Below, piece by piece: positions 23,874 through 35,739 of a DNA stretch of 64,000 bases. The stretch lies in the NCBI GenBank assembly GCA_944474755.1, contig OX104122.1:11480641-11544640 (forward strand), read 5' to 3'. Origin of the DNA: Limnoperna fortunei (Eukaryota; Mollusca; Bivalvia; Mytilida; Modiolidae). The translations under genes and the position numbers were made by a program. How positions within the stretch are numbered: the first letter of the stretch is position 1; the number at the start of each line of letters is the position of its first letter. The notes under the pieces are model-generated. The model searched no databases. It saw nothing but the letters and a program-made list of their open reading frames with translations, and was not told the DNA's origin.

Positions 23874-24279
23874 AGGATCTTACATTGGTACGAGTGGATT
23901 ATCGGATTTCTCCAATCGAGATAGTTAAATTATGGAATTTTAAGTCCGAGCCTTGGCGAGGACTTAAATTTCCATAATTTAACTATCGAGATTGGAGAAA
24001 TCCGATAATCCAAGAGTACTAATGTAAGATTCTGTTTCTCTAATTTTAAAAAGTAGTAAATTTGCGAAACGAAGTACAAATTCTCCCAACCCCAATTTCA
24101 CGTTCATGACGTGAATACGGGGTAAATTTAAGGTGTTTTGTTTATGACGTCATGAGTTCTTATTGTGACGATATTACTTTTAACCAATCAAATGCTGAGA
24201 ACAACAAATTCACTAGTGACGAGAAATATTTTTTCCACACCGGTCAAGCGGTTGAAATATTACATCAAAATTAGAGAAA
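23874..24279 (+). repeat. Foldback-type dispersed element, copy 2
   Basis: The left part is a long hairpin: AGGATCTTACATTGGTACGA ... AAGTCC pairs with GGACTT ... GTACTAATGTAAGATTCT (arms about 75 bp) around a GC-rich loop, GAGCCTTGGC. The right part (to AATTAGAGAAA) has no pairing. The whole block matches the inverted copy at 2150-2518. It is nested inside the CACTA element. Confidence 0.75.
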
Positions 24280-25865
24280 TACTTAATAACTAGCCCACTT
24301 TGTTACATTTTCTTTGTTTTATAGAAACAGAGCTCATTTTGTTTATTTGACACATGTACATGTAATTACTAGTCTACTATACTCTCAGAAAAAAAGTACA
24401 TTTAATTTGTACTAAAATTTTGAAAATGGAGTTCAACCAATTTTTATTTTCCATCATGGACAAATTAGAAGTCGCATATAAATACCCCTTTTAAGCCATT
24501 TGGGGTGGGGGGTCCAATTGTTTTGCCTCGGAAAGTGAGTCATTTCAACCTGATATAACATTAAAAATAAAGTTATAAACACATTTTACAAGTTTTGAAG
24601 TTATTAAAAAAAATTTCAATTTGAACCACTAGGTACAATATAATGTAACATCGTCATATGTAAAGTATTATATATTTTACTGTGGGAAAACAACCCAGTG
24701 CGAACAGGTACATGTATCTGGTTGAAACATAAGTCTGGGATGATCTGACTCGATACCGCTTTAAGGACACTAAAATTGTGATACAAAGGTACAAATCTGC
24801 CAAAAGGTCATCATTTTATTCATAAATACATGATAATTTACATTCTTTTGCCTTGATATAAATTAATACTCTGTATAGGACAAAATATAAAGTAATCAAA
24901 GAAATGGACCAACATCTGCTTATTAATTTATTAAAATTAATGACCACATAAATACAATGAAAATGCCTAGTGTTATGATATAATTTTATGTATCATTCAT
25001 TTGGACTGCTTCTCATTATTGACGAATTTAGTTCTTCAATAAAAACCGTTTATTTCTTTGAATATTTTTTATACATGTATATTGCATTTTTTTGTAGGTA
25101 GATATTGCTAACCTTAGCAGATTATCATATGAAAGTACACAATCATCAAGTACATGTATAACTGAACCATTGAAGCTCAGTTATGGAGATGTCTAAGTAC
25201 ATGAAGATTCCTGAAGGAATGGTAAGCCACAATAAATTATCAGCTTATTAAAAATAATAACTTCTGGCCATGATGTGTCTTACAACCATTATTATCCCTG
25301 TGTTAAACATTTTTGACTCCTACTGAGTTATTGATGCGGGAGCATTCATATGATGAGATTTGCAAAGGGGAGGTAGGAGGGGGAGGATGTTGTAATAAAA
25401 CTAATAAAAGCTGTGTTATGTTTTGTAACATAATTTGCATAAATTTCATAATAACTAAATATTATACTATGGTTAAAGCCCAGCCTACTCCTATGTATTT
25501 AAATGGGAATTTTTATCATGCGACAAACCATGGTCGAACATTCAACATTAATCCATAAAAATACCAAAAGATGTTACTAAGAGGTTGTAGAGAAAAATGT
25601 GGGCATAGACATTCAAGTTTAATTGGTGAATATTTATATTTGGCAATTAAAAAAAACCTTTTTTTACAATGTTATTATATTATGGTAGTGGAATGCTCTG
25701 TATTTCACAAATTCCTTATTATGTGTTTAGAGTCAATATTTTACATACTAAATTTATGTTTGGACTAATCTTCTTTAAAATTAAAAGTGGTAGTTTGGTG
25801 GTTTTATAGTAGTATGTATACCTTTTCAATGTCTTCCAATACGAATGTATGGAGTTATTTTATGA

Positions 25866-26058
25866 CCCCCAATTTTTATTGGGGGGAGGAAGCTGGAGTA
25901 CCTGGAGAAACCTCCGACCTTCAGTAGGAAACTGGCAATTAAGATAGAAGTCGAGTACACCCTACCCGCAGTTTGACTCGAACCAGCAACCTCGGTGTTG
26001 ACAGACCACATGATCAATAGTAGACAAACTACTGTAACCACTCGGCCACCGAGGCCTC
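25866..26058 (-). mobile_element. tRNA-derived SINE, minus strand, nested in the CACTA element
   Basis: On the minus strand it starts with GAGGCCTCGGTGGCCGAGTG, carries the CTATTGATCATGTGGTCTGT segment and B-box GGTTCGAGTC. It continues to GGTTTCTCCAGGTACTCCAG and CCCCAATAAAAATT. The tail beyond that is lost. It is close in sequence to the 17939 copy. Confidence 0.88.
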
Positions 26059-26197
26059 TGATACCTGAATGGGGGTAAATGCATCCTGCTTTCATGCCAG
26101 ACACAGCTGTTCATAGGATATGTTGCTTAGTTTAGTTTTAGTGTTTACTTTCAATTCATAAGTACTTTTTTTAATTGTTACATTTTATTTTACAAAG

Positions 26198-26859
26198 GAG
26201 TTTACAAGGATGAGGAAAGAAAATGGTTAAAGCAAGAAGAGGAAAGGGGACAAAAACAAAGAATTAACGGTAGATAAAATTTTACTTGAATTTACATGTA
26301 TGTTCTATTTCCTGTATTAGAATGTTTCTGCCCTAAATTACTAGGTAGATACATGTTGGTAGATACATGTATAAAGATCAAAATTTTGAATTGTGTGGGG
26401 ATTTTTTCATATCCCAAAATCTAGTAACAGAATAAATAATGGCAACCTGTAGCAGAACTTATAATACATCTGATGAATTAGAGAAATGAAACAACAGCAG
26501 TGATTCTGTGCCAGTCATTGGGACCAACACATGGTATAAAAATATCGGACCTAACCACATTTTGGCAGACCGTACAGAGGATTTTCGCTGACTCGGGAAT
26601 GACACTGTCACCTGGAAATTTTGCTGTCAAACTTGTTTACTAGGTTTTAGTCAATTTTTATACCAATTTTACTTGTATGGTATACTTCAAAATATTTGCC
26701 ATCAAAAATCATTTTCTTGACCAACCTTAAACACATTATAGTATCATCTTTCTGTTGGCTGTAGTTATATAATACTTGATTATTTCAATTTTGCATTTCA
26801 TTTCAGGTACAGAAAAACAAATCATACTTGGACTTGAACTGGTCACCAAGAGTATATAG
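26198..26859 (+). pseudogene. Possible two-exon gene end inside the CACTA element
   Basis: Candidate exon 26198-26269 (acceptor TTTTACAAAG, donor GTAGATA) encodes a charged helix (VYKDEERKWLKQEEERGQ...). Its one-base remainder joins in phase to exon 26807-26859 (acceptor TTTCATTTCAG), which ends in TAG. The phase match is real but could be chance at this length. The upstream exon is not identified and no family is recognised. Confidence 0.25.
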
Positions 26860-27203
26860 AAACTTTTAGAGAAGAAACAGTTGTTCCTAGTAAAAACAGA
26901 GTGAAAATAATCAATATCTTTAAAAAGAGACTTTGTTTTCAAACATGGTAAAATACCAGAGAAGTGAAATATTCATCTTGCAAAAGAAACATAAGAAAAT
27001 TAATGATTGAATTTTTAGTTGTAGTCACTGAATTGAATTTTTTTTAGAATAGTCAAAATATCATTATCAGATAAATATTAAACAATAGTTGATTAGTTTG
27101 GAGGTACATGTATTATATTCTTTCTGATGCTCTTGTTCTTACTGCAAACAGGAAGTTATAATGACATGCTTAATTTATTGGTGAATGAGCTGTGATATCT
27201 AGG

Positions 27204-27605
27204 AGAAAGCGTGCACACTAAACATGGTGCTTCCTTTCCTTAATTGGAGTATGCACTCAAATGAGTGAACCGCTGCCATTGGGGAGAAAGCATGCACACA
27301 AACCAGTGAAGCCGCTACTCCTTGCATTGGGAGAAAGCGTGCACACGAACCAGTGAAGCTGCTACTCCTTGCTTTGGGAAAAAGTGTGCACACAAACAAG
27401 TGAAGCCGCTACTCTTTTCATTGGGAGAAAGCGTGCACACGAACCAGTGAAGCCCCTAATCCCTTGCTTTGGGAAAAAGCGTGCACACGAACCAGTGAAG
27501 CCGCTACTCCTTGCATTGGGAGAAAGCGTGCACACGAATCAGTGAAGCCGCTACTCCTTGCATTGGGAGAAAAGGTGCACACAAACTAGTGAAGCCGCTT
27601 TTCTT
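27204..27605. repeat. 47-bp tandem repeat, about eight or nine units
   Basis: Units share GCGTGCACACGAACCAGTGA then AGCCGCTACTCCTTGCATTG and GGAGAAA. The first and last units are the most diverged. The minus-strand frame of 66 codons here is only the repeat. Confidence 0.9.
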
Positions 27606-29049
27606 AGATTAAACAGTTTACACACCAAGCAAATCTTAGCAAGCCATTGTGTTAGATATAAATACATAGATGGTATTTAGAATGCAACAAATAAAATGAA
27701 AAAGTCATTACTGACATACATGTCTGTAAGCATTTATTAGAATGCAATGTAAGAGTTTGCAACATTAATTTATTAACTTGTACGATGCTACAAATAGTTG
27801 CATAGTTAAAATAAAATGACAAAATTTTATTTTGGTCACATGAGAAAATTGTTTTCATATTCCATCAAAATTGTATAACAGTTTAGAAGGTACTGAAGCC
27901 TGTTTTGAGCAAATTCAGGTTAAGATGACTTAAATGAAGACAACATTAACAAACATTAGAATTTGAGTAAGAAATAGGGAAGCAATCATACTGGTTTTGT
28001 GGCATTATGGCAGTATATTTAATATATTTCTGATGTTGCTGTGACCTTATTTTTGAAAAAATTTGAGGCATTTTTCAAGTTTCTGTCTTGTAAATCGATT
28101 GTGTATTCCAAAGATGAGAGGAATTACTCTGCACATATACCATTTATCAAAACTTTTAAAGAGGAATGCTAGAATTCAAGCAATACATAGTTTGTATTAG
28201 ATGTTAAGTTTTGTATGAATTTGGTGATTGTTTTCGTGTAGTTAAAGGTTCAATTTCCTAACCATTTTCTTTCTAATCTTGGACAAATTTGTGATCAACC
28301 CCTTCTAAAGCAAATTAATAACGAGTCCTACATTTTCTTTTTTCATATACATGTTAGATTTATTTTTATAAATGGTAATATTTAAGCTCTTTGCTGATTC
28401 TTAGATCAAGTGAAGTTACAATAGTATAATGCTGTATATTTTTAGTATGCAGAGATGTTTGCTGCTTGAAATTTTTTAAATATAATTTAATACTGCATTG
28501 TGGTATGTTTGTAAGGAAGTATTTTCTCATGAATGTCAAGTGTACACAAATAAAATTTATGTGGAAAGGAAAGAAAAGAAATGCAAAAGAAGAAATATAT
28601 AGTGACAACTAACTTCGGAACTATCTTTGTACACACTGTTAAAATAGTATAATAGTATGATGTGATGTTTTTGTTGTATATTTTTAAATACTTACATATA
28701 TAGTGTAATGTTCTTATTACGAATGCTTTTTATTTAATAAATGTTAACTTAAATTATTTGTTGGTTTTTATCATTCTTTAGGTAGATATTTAGGTCCATT
28801 TTAAAGGTGTCATTTAAATCACAGGAGCGTTTTTAAGTTCAAAAGTATACTGCTGAAATTCATGACATTACTCAATATTGTATGACACTGAATTTCTCAT
28901 TAGTTTAACATTACACCTATTGTTTGCAGATTTTGGAATTGAGATCAGCATTGATTCAAGACTGTACCACTACTAGGAAAGATAAAAATATCATAGTTTT
29001 GTAATATTTATTTCATATTGCAGCAAAATGTCATTAAACTGTCAACACC
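27606..29049. other. CACTA element interior, no gene seen
   Basis: AT-rich sequence with no supported reading frame; several AATAAA-like strings but no exon that can be tied to them. Confidence 0.4.
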
Positions 29050-29540
29050 GACAATATAACAAATTCTTGATATTTTAAATTAATATGATCAAATGTCACA
29101 GATGACTATTCATCCAACTTCATTATAAACAAAACGTCCATGTAACATGTAGTTGAAGAGGATTTGTGGTGGACTTGTTGAAATTTCATTGGTGACCTTT
29201 CATCCACCTGCCAGTATCAACAAAATTTCTGAGATAACATATCGTTCCTCTTTTTTAAGGAAAAAATGTCTCAGACGACCTGTTGTCCACCTGTCATTGT
29301 ACACAAAATGTCCCAGTAAATATATCGTTCACCTTTCAGTTTGAACGAAATGTCAAAGATGACCTGTCATTTATCTTTTAATTTTAATGAAAGATCAAAT
29401 ATTGTCTGTCGTTCACATTTCTTAAATACAAAAGATCAAAGGTTGCCTTTTCTATCACAAAATTTAACAAAATATGGACTTTGGATATAGGCAAACTTTT
29501 GATAATATTTTGGGCTTGACAAAATGTGAACAAAAGACGA
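29050..29540. repeat. Right subterminal repeats of the CACTA element
   Basis: Degenerate units of about 60 bp contain TCACAGATGAC..., CGTTCACCTTTCA and CAAAATGTC-type phrases. Near the end they share AAAGATCAAAGG-type motifs with the left array. They finish directly at the terminal inverted repeat. Confidence 0.6.
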
Positions 29541-29679
29541 TTTTTCGTGCAGTGATCCTCTCAATTTAAACCCGTGCGGCAAAAAAGAAGGATGTGTGTA
29601 AACTAATACACGAGATCTTATTTATTTTTAGTCTTTTTATACTGTGTGGATACAGTTTACTTTTAAATTACTGCGTTTT

Positions 29680-29815
29680 TACGTGAAGATTATCCGCCAT
29701 GAGAGATAAATGGAGTCAACCAATGTGTTGCAGAGGTTGACGTAGGATACACAGACTCCGTTGCGTGAAGATTGATATCCAAATTGTGTCTCTGTAACGT
29801 TGACTGACTGAAAAC
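29680..29815. repeat. Dispersed repeat shared with 31745-31850
   Basis: The two stretches share ATAAATGG.GTCAACCAA, GTTGCAGAGGTTGACGTAGG-type sequence and CGAAGATTG in the same order and orientation. Boundaries and class are unknown. Confidence 0.5.
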
Positions 29816-29902
29816 GTAAGAGAACACGAAAGTTGTGTTTATTGTTTTTATCATATTTCGATTTGTACTTTATCAAAATTATTTCGTCATTTGATATTCT
29901 AA

Positions 29903-30165
29903 CAGAGAATGACCGAGTGGTTAAAGTAGTTAGTCTATTATTAATCCTGTAATTGTCATAAGCGAGGTTTGGGTTTCTAGTTTCATAGCCTCAGCGTGTA
30001 CTTGATTCAAATCTTAAATGAAAAGGATTGCCAGTTTTCTTACAGAAGGTCAGGGATTTTTCCGGGTACCCCGGCTTCCTTCTCCGTTAAAAACTGTACA
30101 CCAAGATATAGCTGAAAAATTGATGAAATTGGTAGTGTAAACCAAAAAAAATCATACAATTTAAA
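29903..30165 (+). mobile_element. tRNA-derived SINE, diverged copy
   Basis: Head GAATGACCGAGTGGTTAAAG, core AAAGGATTGCCAGTTTTC, TTTTCCGGGTACCCCGGCTT and tail GATATAGCTGAAAAATTG align in order with the 17939 copy. A further tail fragment (AGCTATGATATAGATGAAA) lies at about 30368-30425. Confidence 0.85.
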
Positions 30166-30425
30166 TACACAAAAAGTAAAAAAACTCGTTTTTTATAAAC
30201 AAATCTAATAGAAAAGTGAAACGTGTAAATAGTAAGGATTTAGAAACACTGAACCAACGCTCTAATACTTGGATGATGTATGTTCAATGCAAATTAAACA
30301 AGAAATTTTATTGTTTTATTATATAGATACGTCTGATATATCGCTTTAGCTGAATATAAAAAACAGGGAAGCTATGATATAGATGAAATACTGCTGAAAG
30401 TGGAGTTAAACACTATTTAAACAAA

Positions 30426-31009
30426 TGGAGTAATTAGTAAAATTGAACCAAAACTGCAATGGTTTGATGATGTTATGGGGATTATAGAAACCTTTTACAA
30501 TTTTCAAAGAAAATCATTGAGTACAGCTTTATGGAAGGAAGGAAGGAAGTACCTCGTGAGACGTGGGGCACCTTCAACAGTAAAGCTACTTAATTTTAAA
30601 GTCTAGAACACGTTGCCCGATTTAAGAATCAAATATAATGTGACGGCAAATTAAGGTAACATATAAAGAATTACAGTGTAGTTATACTTCAGAAAACTCA
30701 TAATTAAGATTAAACATTGCAAAAACATTCATTAGTGGATATTTTACAGAAGAGAGAGAGCGAATAACATTAAACCCATAAGATAACGCAAGTACTCACA
30801 ATGCATCTGTAAATAACAGAAAAAACAATAAACCGATCAACCAAAAGTAAATTAACCATGAAAGCCTAAAAAAATTTAGACAAGCTCAATGCTAATCGTT
30901 CCTGCATCTTTAATAGCATATGCTTTCGATTATAGTCAAAAATGAGTTAATATGAAAAGACACAACATATATCAACTGTGTGACACATCATTTCTGAGAG
31001 TATCAAAAT
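30426..31009. other. Intergenic DNA, no gene seen
   Basis: Only a short GGAAGGAAGGAAG run near 30535 stands out; no reading frame is supported. Confidence 0.4.
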
Positions 31010-31480
31010 TTGTCTACAAGATTCTGTGGTCAGACACATCAATACTGTTTATCTGATTTCGGTTATTATAATGACCGACTTTTTTTTACTGATTGCGAGG
31101 ATTACAGTCCCAACAACTTCTTTTTAACTGCTTTCGAATATTGTACCTGTGGATCTTTATTTTTGCTTTATTTTTGCTGTATCGATATTAAAATCCTAAA
31201 ATCTCGAGGATTATAACAGAACGCACTTATATTGACAGATTTCGAGGATTATATACCAGATGACATTTATATTTATACTTTTAACACGAACAGCCTTCTC
31301 TATTGTTACGCGAAGTAAACCCGGCAAATATATTTATACTGATTTAAAACACGTAACTGAACCAACCTTTATTTTGATTGATTTCGCCGATTTTAAACCT
31401 TTCAACAGTGATATTTGCCGTTTTCGAGGAATGTAACACTGACAATCTTTATCTTTACTTATTTCTAAAATATATTGACC
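31010..31480. repeat. Degenerate tandem repeat of about 50-60 bp
   Basis: Phrases of the type TTTCGAGGATTATAAC and ATTTATATTTATACT recur six or seven times with diverged spacing. The short forward frame here is not a gene. Confidence 0.5.
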
Positions 31481-32899
31481 CATACCACTCTATATTTTAC
31501 TAGGAATACAAAATCAACCCCTTGGGTTTTTCATATAAGCTATTTTACTTCAGTAACCAATTTGAATAGTTATTTAAAGGAAGCAATTCAAATTTTCTAT
31601 GATTACCAGTATAGTAGATTAATTATAGGGAGCACAGCGGTAAGCTCCACTGCATTCTGTATCATACGATCAAATCCTGTCTAATACTGCTATTGATTGT
31701 CTTTCATTCGGAAGTTGGTATCGTCAAACAGTAAAGTTTTATAAATGGCGTCAACCAACGGTGTGGCAGAGATTGATGTAGGATGCCCATTATCCTTTGC
31801 ACGAAGATTGGTTACTACCCCTGTTATGAAATAAATGTGACGTCACCAACTTTAGCGAAAGATGTCATGTTACCAATTGAATGCAGAGGCATTATTAGGG
31901 TGCTCTGGAGTACCGTCGTAAAACATAAGATATGTAGTGCTCGCATTAAGGCTCCCCTATGTTTACGACGACACAATTAAGGCCCTTTGCATCTCGTTTT
32001 CCACGAATATAGTTCCCCATTAAATAGTGTATTTCTTTGTTATCGTTCCATGCCTTTTTTCTTGTACTTTTTTGTACCTTGGACTTATTGGAAAGAAATC
32101 TTTTCAAAAATGTTCAATTTTAAACATTTGATTACAAGCAATGGATTTCGATTAATTTGGTCCAGAAGAAAAAGAGCAGATTCTTATATTTGGCTATATT
32201 TTGGAATGACATTATACTTTCTGATTACAATTCTCATTCCAAATGCGATGGTCGAAATTTGTTTCAATTGACTGTAAGTTATCAAAAACAAATAGTGGTC
32301 TAAGGACTATATTAATATTACATGTAGCTTTTTAATTATAAATTCAATTAGTTTATAACAATTGTCTAATATAAAACTTCACTGACTTACAAATAAAAAC
32401 AGTTATTATGTAATTTCTGCTAATTTGTCTATTTATTTGCAAAATTGTCATTAAGAATTGCCTCTGCAAATTGTGTAAAACTTGCATAATGTTGCATAAC
32501 AATCTTTTTTTCTAAAATGCTGCTTAGAACTTTTAGCGGGCCTTGACTCTACTATAGATTTATGGAATAATGTACTAGTATATAAAGTGTCTGGTGAGTA
32601 AAGGGATGGTCAATTTGAGGGAGAGATAAACAGGCTTGGCATGGGATGGATAAATGAGTGGATCATCTGATCACTTTAGTCCTTGTCGTGTGACATATAT
32701 AATACAAGTAATACGATAAACTGTATGCTATTCTTGACTAGCAGTTGAAAGTAGAAAAAAAGTTTATCAAAAATGTGAAAGGACTTTTTGATTGCTGGAT
32801 TGATTTGCTGTTTGTTTAATGTCAAGTAAGCAGTGGGAAGGTCTGTTGATAAAGCAGTTGGAGCCATCCTATTATTGTCCAAGACTTTTGACAGGACGT
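31481..32899. other. Intergenic DNA, no gene seen
   Basis: Apart from the dispersed repeat at 31745-31850 there is nothing I can support. The 94-codon frame at 31987-32271 has hydrophobic runs but no recognisable family, acceptor or start context. Confidence 0.35.
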
Positions 32900-34240
32900 T
32901 TTGAGTTGTACAATATTGGAACATTTTAATTTACCATAATCATCAGATAGAGTTGGTGGAAGAAAGAAAGGAAACGAAACAAACAAACAGGAGTGAATTG
33001 TTGCGAATAGCAATGTAATATGAAGGCAGCATAACGGGTTTTGTATTAAGTCGACTCCCTTATAGAACTGTGTTTATTCAAGAAATTACACTGCTACCTC
33101 TCCAATGATGTTTAGTCCAAAAATGCAGCTTTGTTGTTTATTAAGTTATTTACCATTGTGATATTGTAAAACTCAAACTGAAAGCAGATTTAAAGACAAA
33201 AAACAAAACGGCCCCACCTCCCGCACAATATGCAAGTGGTTTTTTTTTTAAAACCTTAAACCAGTTCATGGTGATTCGAACATCGTTTAATATATATTTA
33301 TTTAATAAACCATGGTAAATTATTATTTTCTGTTTTGATTCGTGTTAACATGTTTGTCTTTCATACAATGTTACAAATATTTTACGGAAACACATAATAT
33401 ATAATATAAAAGATTAGTTTTCTTGTTTATCTACTTTGTGCCAATGTTTCACGTAAAGAAAATGTTTTTAAACTTCCACAAAACACAGCGAATTATTTTT
33501 AACATATAAGTTACAAGATCAGTATGAGGGTAAGTACATTAAATGATATAAATTAATTTAAAAGTTTGGGATTAACTGATTATATTGGTAAGAGTGTTAC
33601 AGTCATTTAGTTTGACAAATTATATCGAAAAAATGAATAGTCATGGATTACGCTTTGTGATTAAGAAAAAAAATCTACTGGTACCTTAAAGTCGCCAGAA
33701 GTGCCTGATCAGTACCTAGTCAATTAAAAAGTAATTATAATTAGCAGTGGCTGTTTGTTTATTTCGAAATGACGGTACGACTATTATTTCAATCTGTTGA
33801 GTTTGAAATCTGATCTGAGATAGAAAGCTTTAATAAAGATGTTGTTTTTTGGTAATTAAACGTTACTTCTGAATCTAATAATAATCTTATCTAGCTTTAA
33901 AAAATGACGATAGACACAATTTATTCTATTTAAATGGATATATTTATGTCAGTCTTTCAGTCGATACTGAACTAAAGCGACAGAATCCACCTTTAACGGA
34001 ACGCGTGTTTTTGGTGAAATCATGCTACAGAAAAAATTCCACAGATACCTTAAAAAGGCCAGATGGTCCTGATCGGCACCTAGTCAAATAACTTAATTAT
34101 AATTTGTAGGCAGGACGATTTAACTATTATTTCAATCTGCTGAGTTTGAAATCTGACCTCTGACATAGGAAGCCCTAATTAAGATGTTGCTTTGTTAGAA
34201 AAAGTATCTATTTTATTTCTTCTTAGAAGCCCTTCTATTG
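32900..34240 (+). repeat. Unclassified dispersed repeat, copy A, with an internal duplication
   Basis: Segments align in order with 56937-57841 and 60829-61180: GAAAGGAAACGAAACAAACA, CTACTTTGTGCCAATGTTTC, CAATCTGTTGAGTTTGAAAT, GTTGTTTTTTGGTAATTA, TTATGTCAGTCTTTCAGTCG. Within this copy about 33700-33850 is duplicated at about 34060-34200 (GATCAGTACCTAGTCAA ... CTGAGTTTGAAATCTGA). No coding capacity is recognised. Confidence 0.6.
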
Positions 34241-34559
34241 TAAACAGTTAATTCCTATTGTATGATCTAACATGAATGACGTAATTTGGTTGCCGAGCAG
34301 ACCACAATTTCTTATGAATATAAAGTAATTATCTACCGTAATATAACGAAAATTTTACATATCTTCTAAGATTTATTTCCCCTTCAACACAACATGACAC
34401 ACTTGATAAATACTTGATGTTAACAATAATGGACGTTCTAACATTTGCATTTGTGTTAAATTTTTAGAAAAAGCCCCACGTTGCCTTGAAGGCATTTTAA
34501 AAAAATATTCATTTTTAAAATGAATGGCAATTTTTTGCAGAGACAAAATTACATTTCTT

Positions 34560-35395
34560 GTCATTTGTCTTTTAACAATATTTGTTGTTTGTCGTCCGTC
34601 AATATTTAACTTAAAACCGCTTACATTTGTTCAGGGGTATTGATCTATAGACAAAGAAAGCTGCTGTAACTATATCTGAAACATAAGGGGTCAGTATCTC
34701 AAAAGTTATAATAGCTTAAGAAAAATTAATACCTCAAATTGATCAGCACATTAAGCTTTTGAAATTATTCAGCAGTTAAGAAATAACATCCTTTTTGGCG
34801 TTTATGATCTTAATTTATTATTTTTTACCATATTTTTAGTTTTCAAAATATAATGTTAAAACTGTAAGATCCAGATTTACATTGCTACCTGCAAACATGA
34901 TCAGCAAGACAATGCCTAAAATTTTCATAGTTGGTTCAAAATTGTCTCTTAAGCTCTGACATATATATTGAAACTAAAAATTGAAAAACTGGGATGGCTT
35001 GCTTTCCAGTGAATGATTACAGGTTACTAGTTTTATGTAAATTTTTGCCCTGTATCTTAAATACTATAACTGCTGAGGTAAAACTTTAATTTCGTCCAAT
35101 AGAAGTAATTGAGATTTCAGACTTGTGTTATAAATTAAAATCTATACAGTTGGAGTAAAGCTGGAAATTACAAAAATAATGAGGACAAGGTGTACAAATA
35201 ATACATTTTTTATCAAAAACTGTCTGAGGACTCTTACAGCAGTTATTGCCTTTTAATGACAACTTTTTATGGAATTTTTAGTTTTTACAAAACCTATAAC
35301 AGCAAGAGCAAAAACGTTAATTGCAAAAATTTGGAGGTAGCTCGAAGTAATTTGTCCTTCAGGTGAGTGATTGCCGTCTTTTAGGATCCTTTAGG
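34560..35395 (+). repeat. Dispersed mollusc-type element, decayed relative of 3977-4903
   Basis: The block carries repeated phrases such as CTATAACTGCTGAGGTAAAA and CTGTAACTATATCTGAAAC. It ends in CAGGTGAGTGATTGCCGTCT, which resembles the AGGTGAGCGATACAGGCTCC end of the earlier block. Assignment rests on this end and on composition. Confidence 0.4.
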
Positions 35396-35739
35396 TTGGT
35401 TGTGATATCAATTGATTTTTCATCTTTTACGACATACAGGGTAAAACAATTATCATTTAATTTCCCCAATTTAGGTCAGTGTTCTACTTATACTCTGATA
35501 TTAATATACAATTATGGCATGGTGATGAAGTCGATCCTTGATTTTATCGCACCAATCAGGGATAAAAATATTGACCAAGAACGAAGTCCGTGGTCAATAT
35601 TCTTATCTTTGGTTTGTGAGATAAGAAAAATAGCAAAACAAACCGACCTAGCAACAAGAGCCAAAAGTTATCGCCAGCTACAAATCCGGACATAGACAAA
35701 CGCAACACAAATACCAAAAACACAAAAACAGAAAGAGAG

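Larger units (their letters stand above)
20388..29554. mobile_element. EnSpm/CACTA-type DNA transposon, 9,167 bp, ATC target duplication
   Basis: The left end begins CACTGCATGAAA at 20388. The right end, reversed, begins CACTGCACGAAA at 29554; the similarity continues to about 23 bp (both reach a CTTTT). The flanks are ATC on both sides (20385-20387 and 29555-29557), the 3-bp duplication known for EnSpm/CACTA. Both ends carry several hundred bases of degenerate AAAAGGT/ACCTTTT-type subterminal repeats, another CACTA trait. No transposase frame is recognisable, so the element is probably non-autonomous, or its transposase is split among exons I cannot identify. A MITE, a foldback element and a SINE lie inside. 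Confidence 0.75.

Noticed and set aside
31987..32271. 94-codon frame with hydrophobic stretches
   Set aside because: AT-rich composition explains the hydrophobicity; no acceptor, start context or family recognised.
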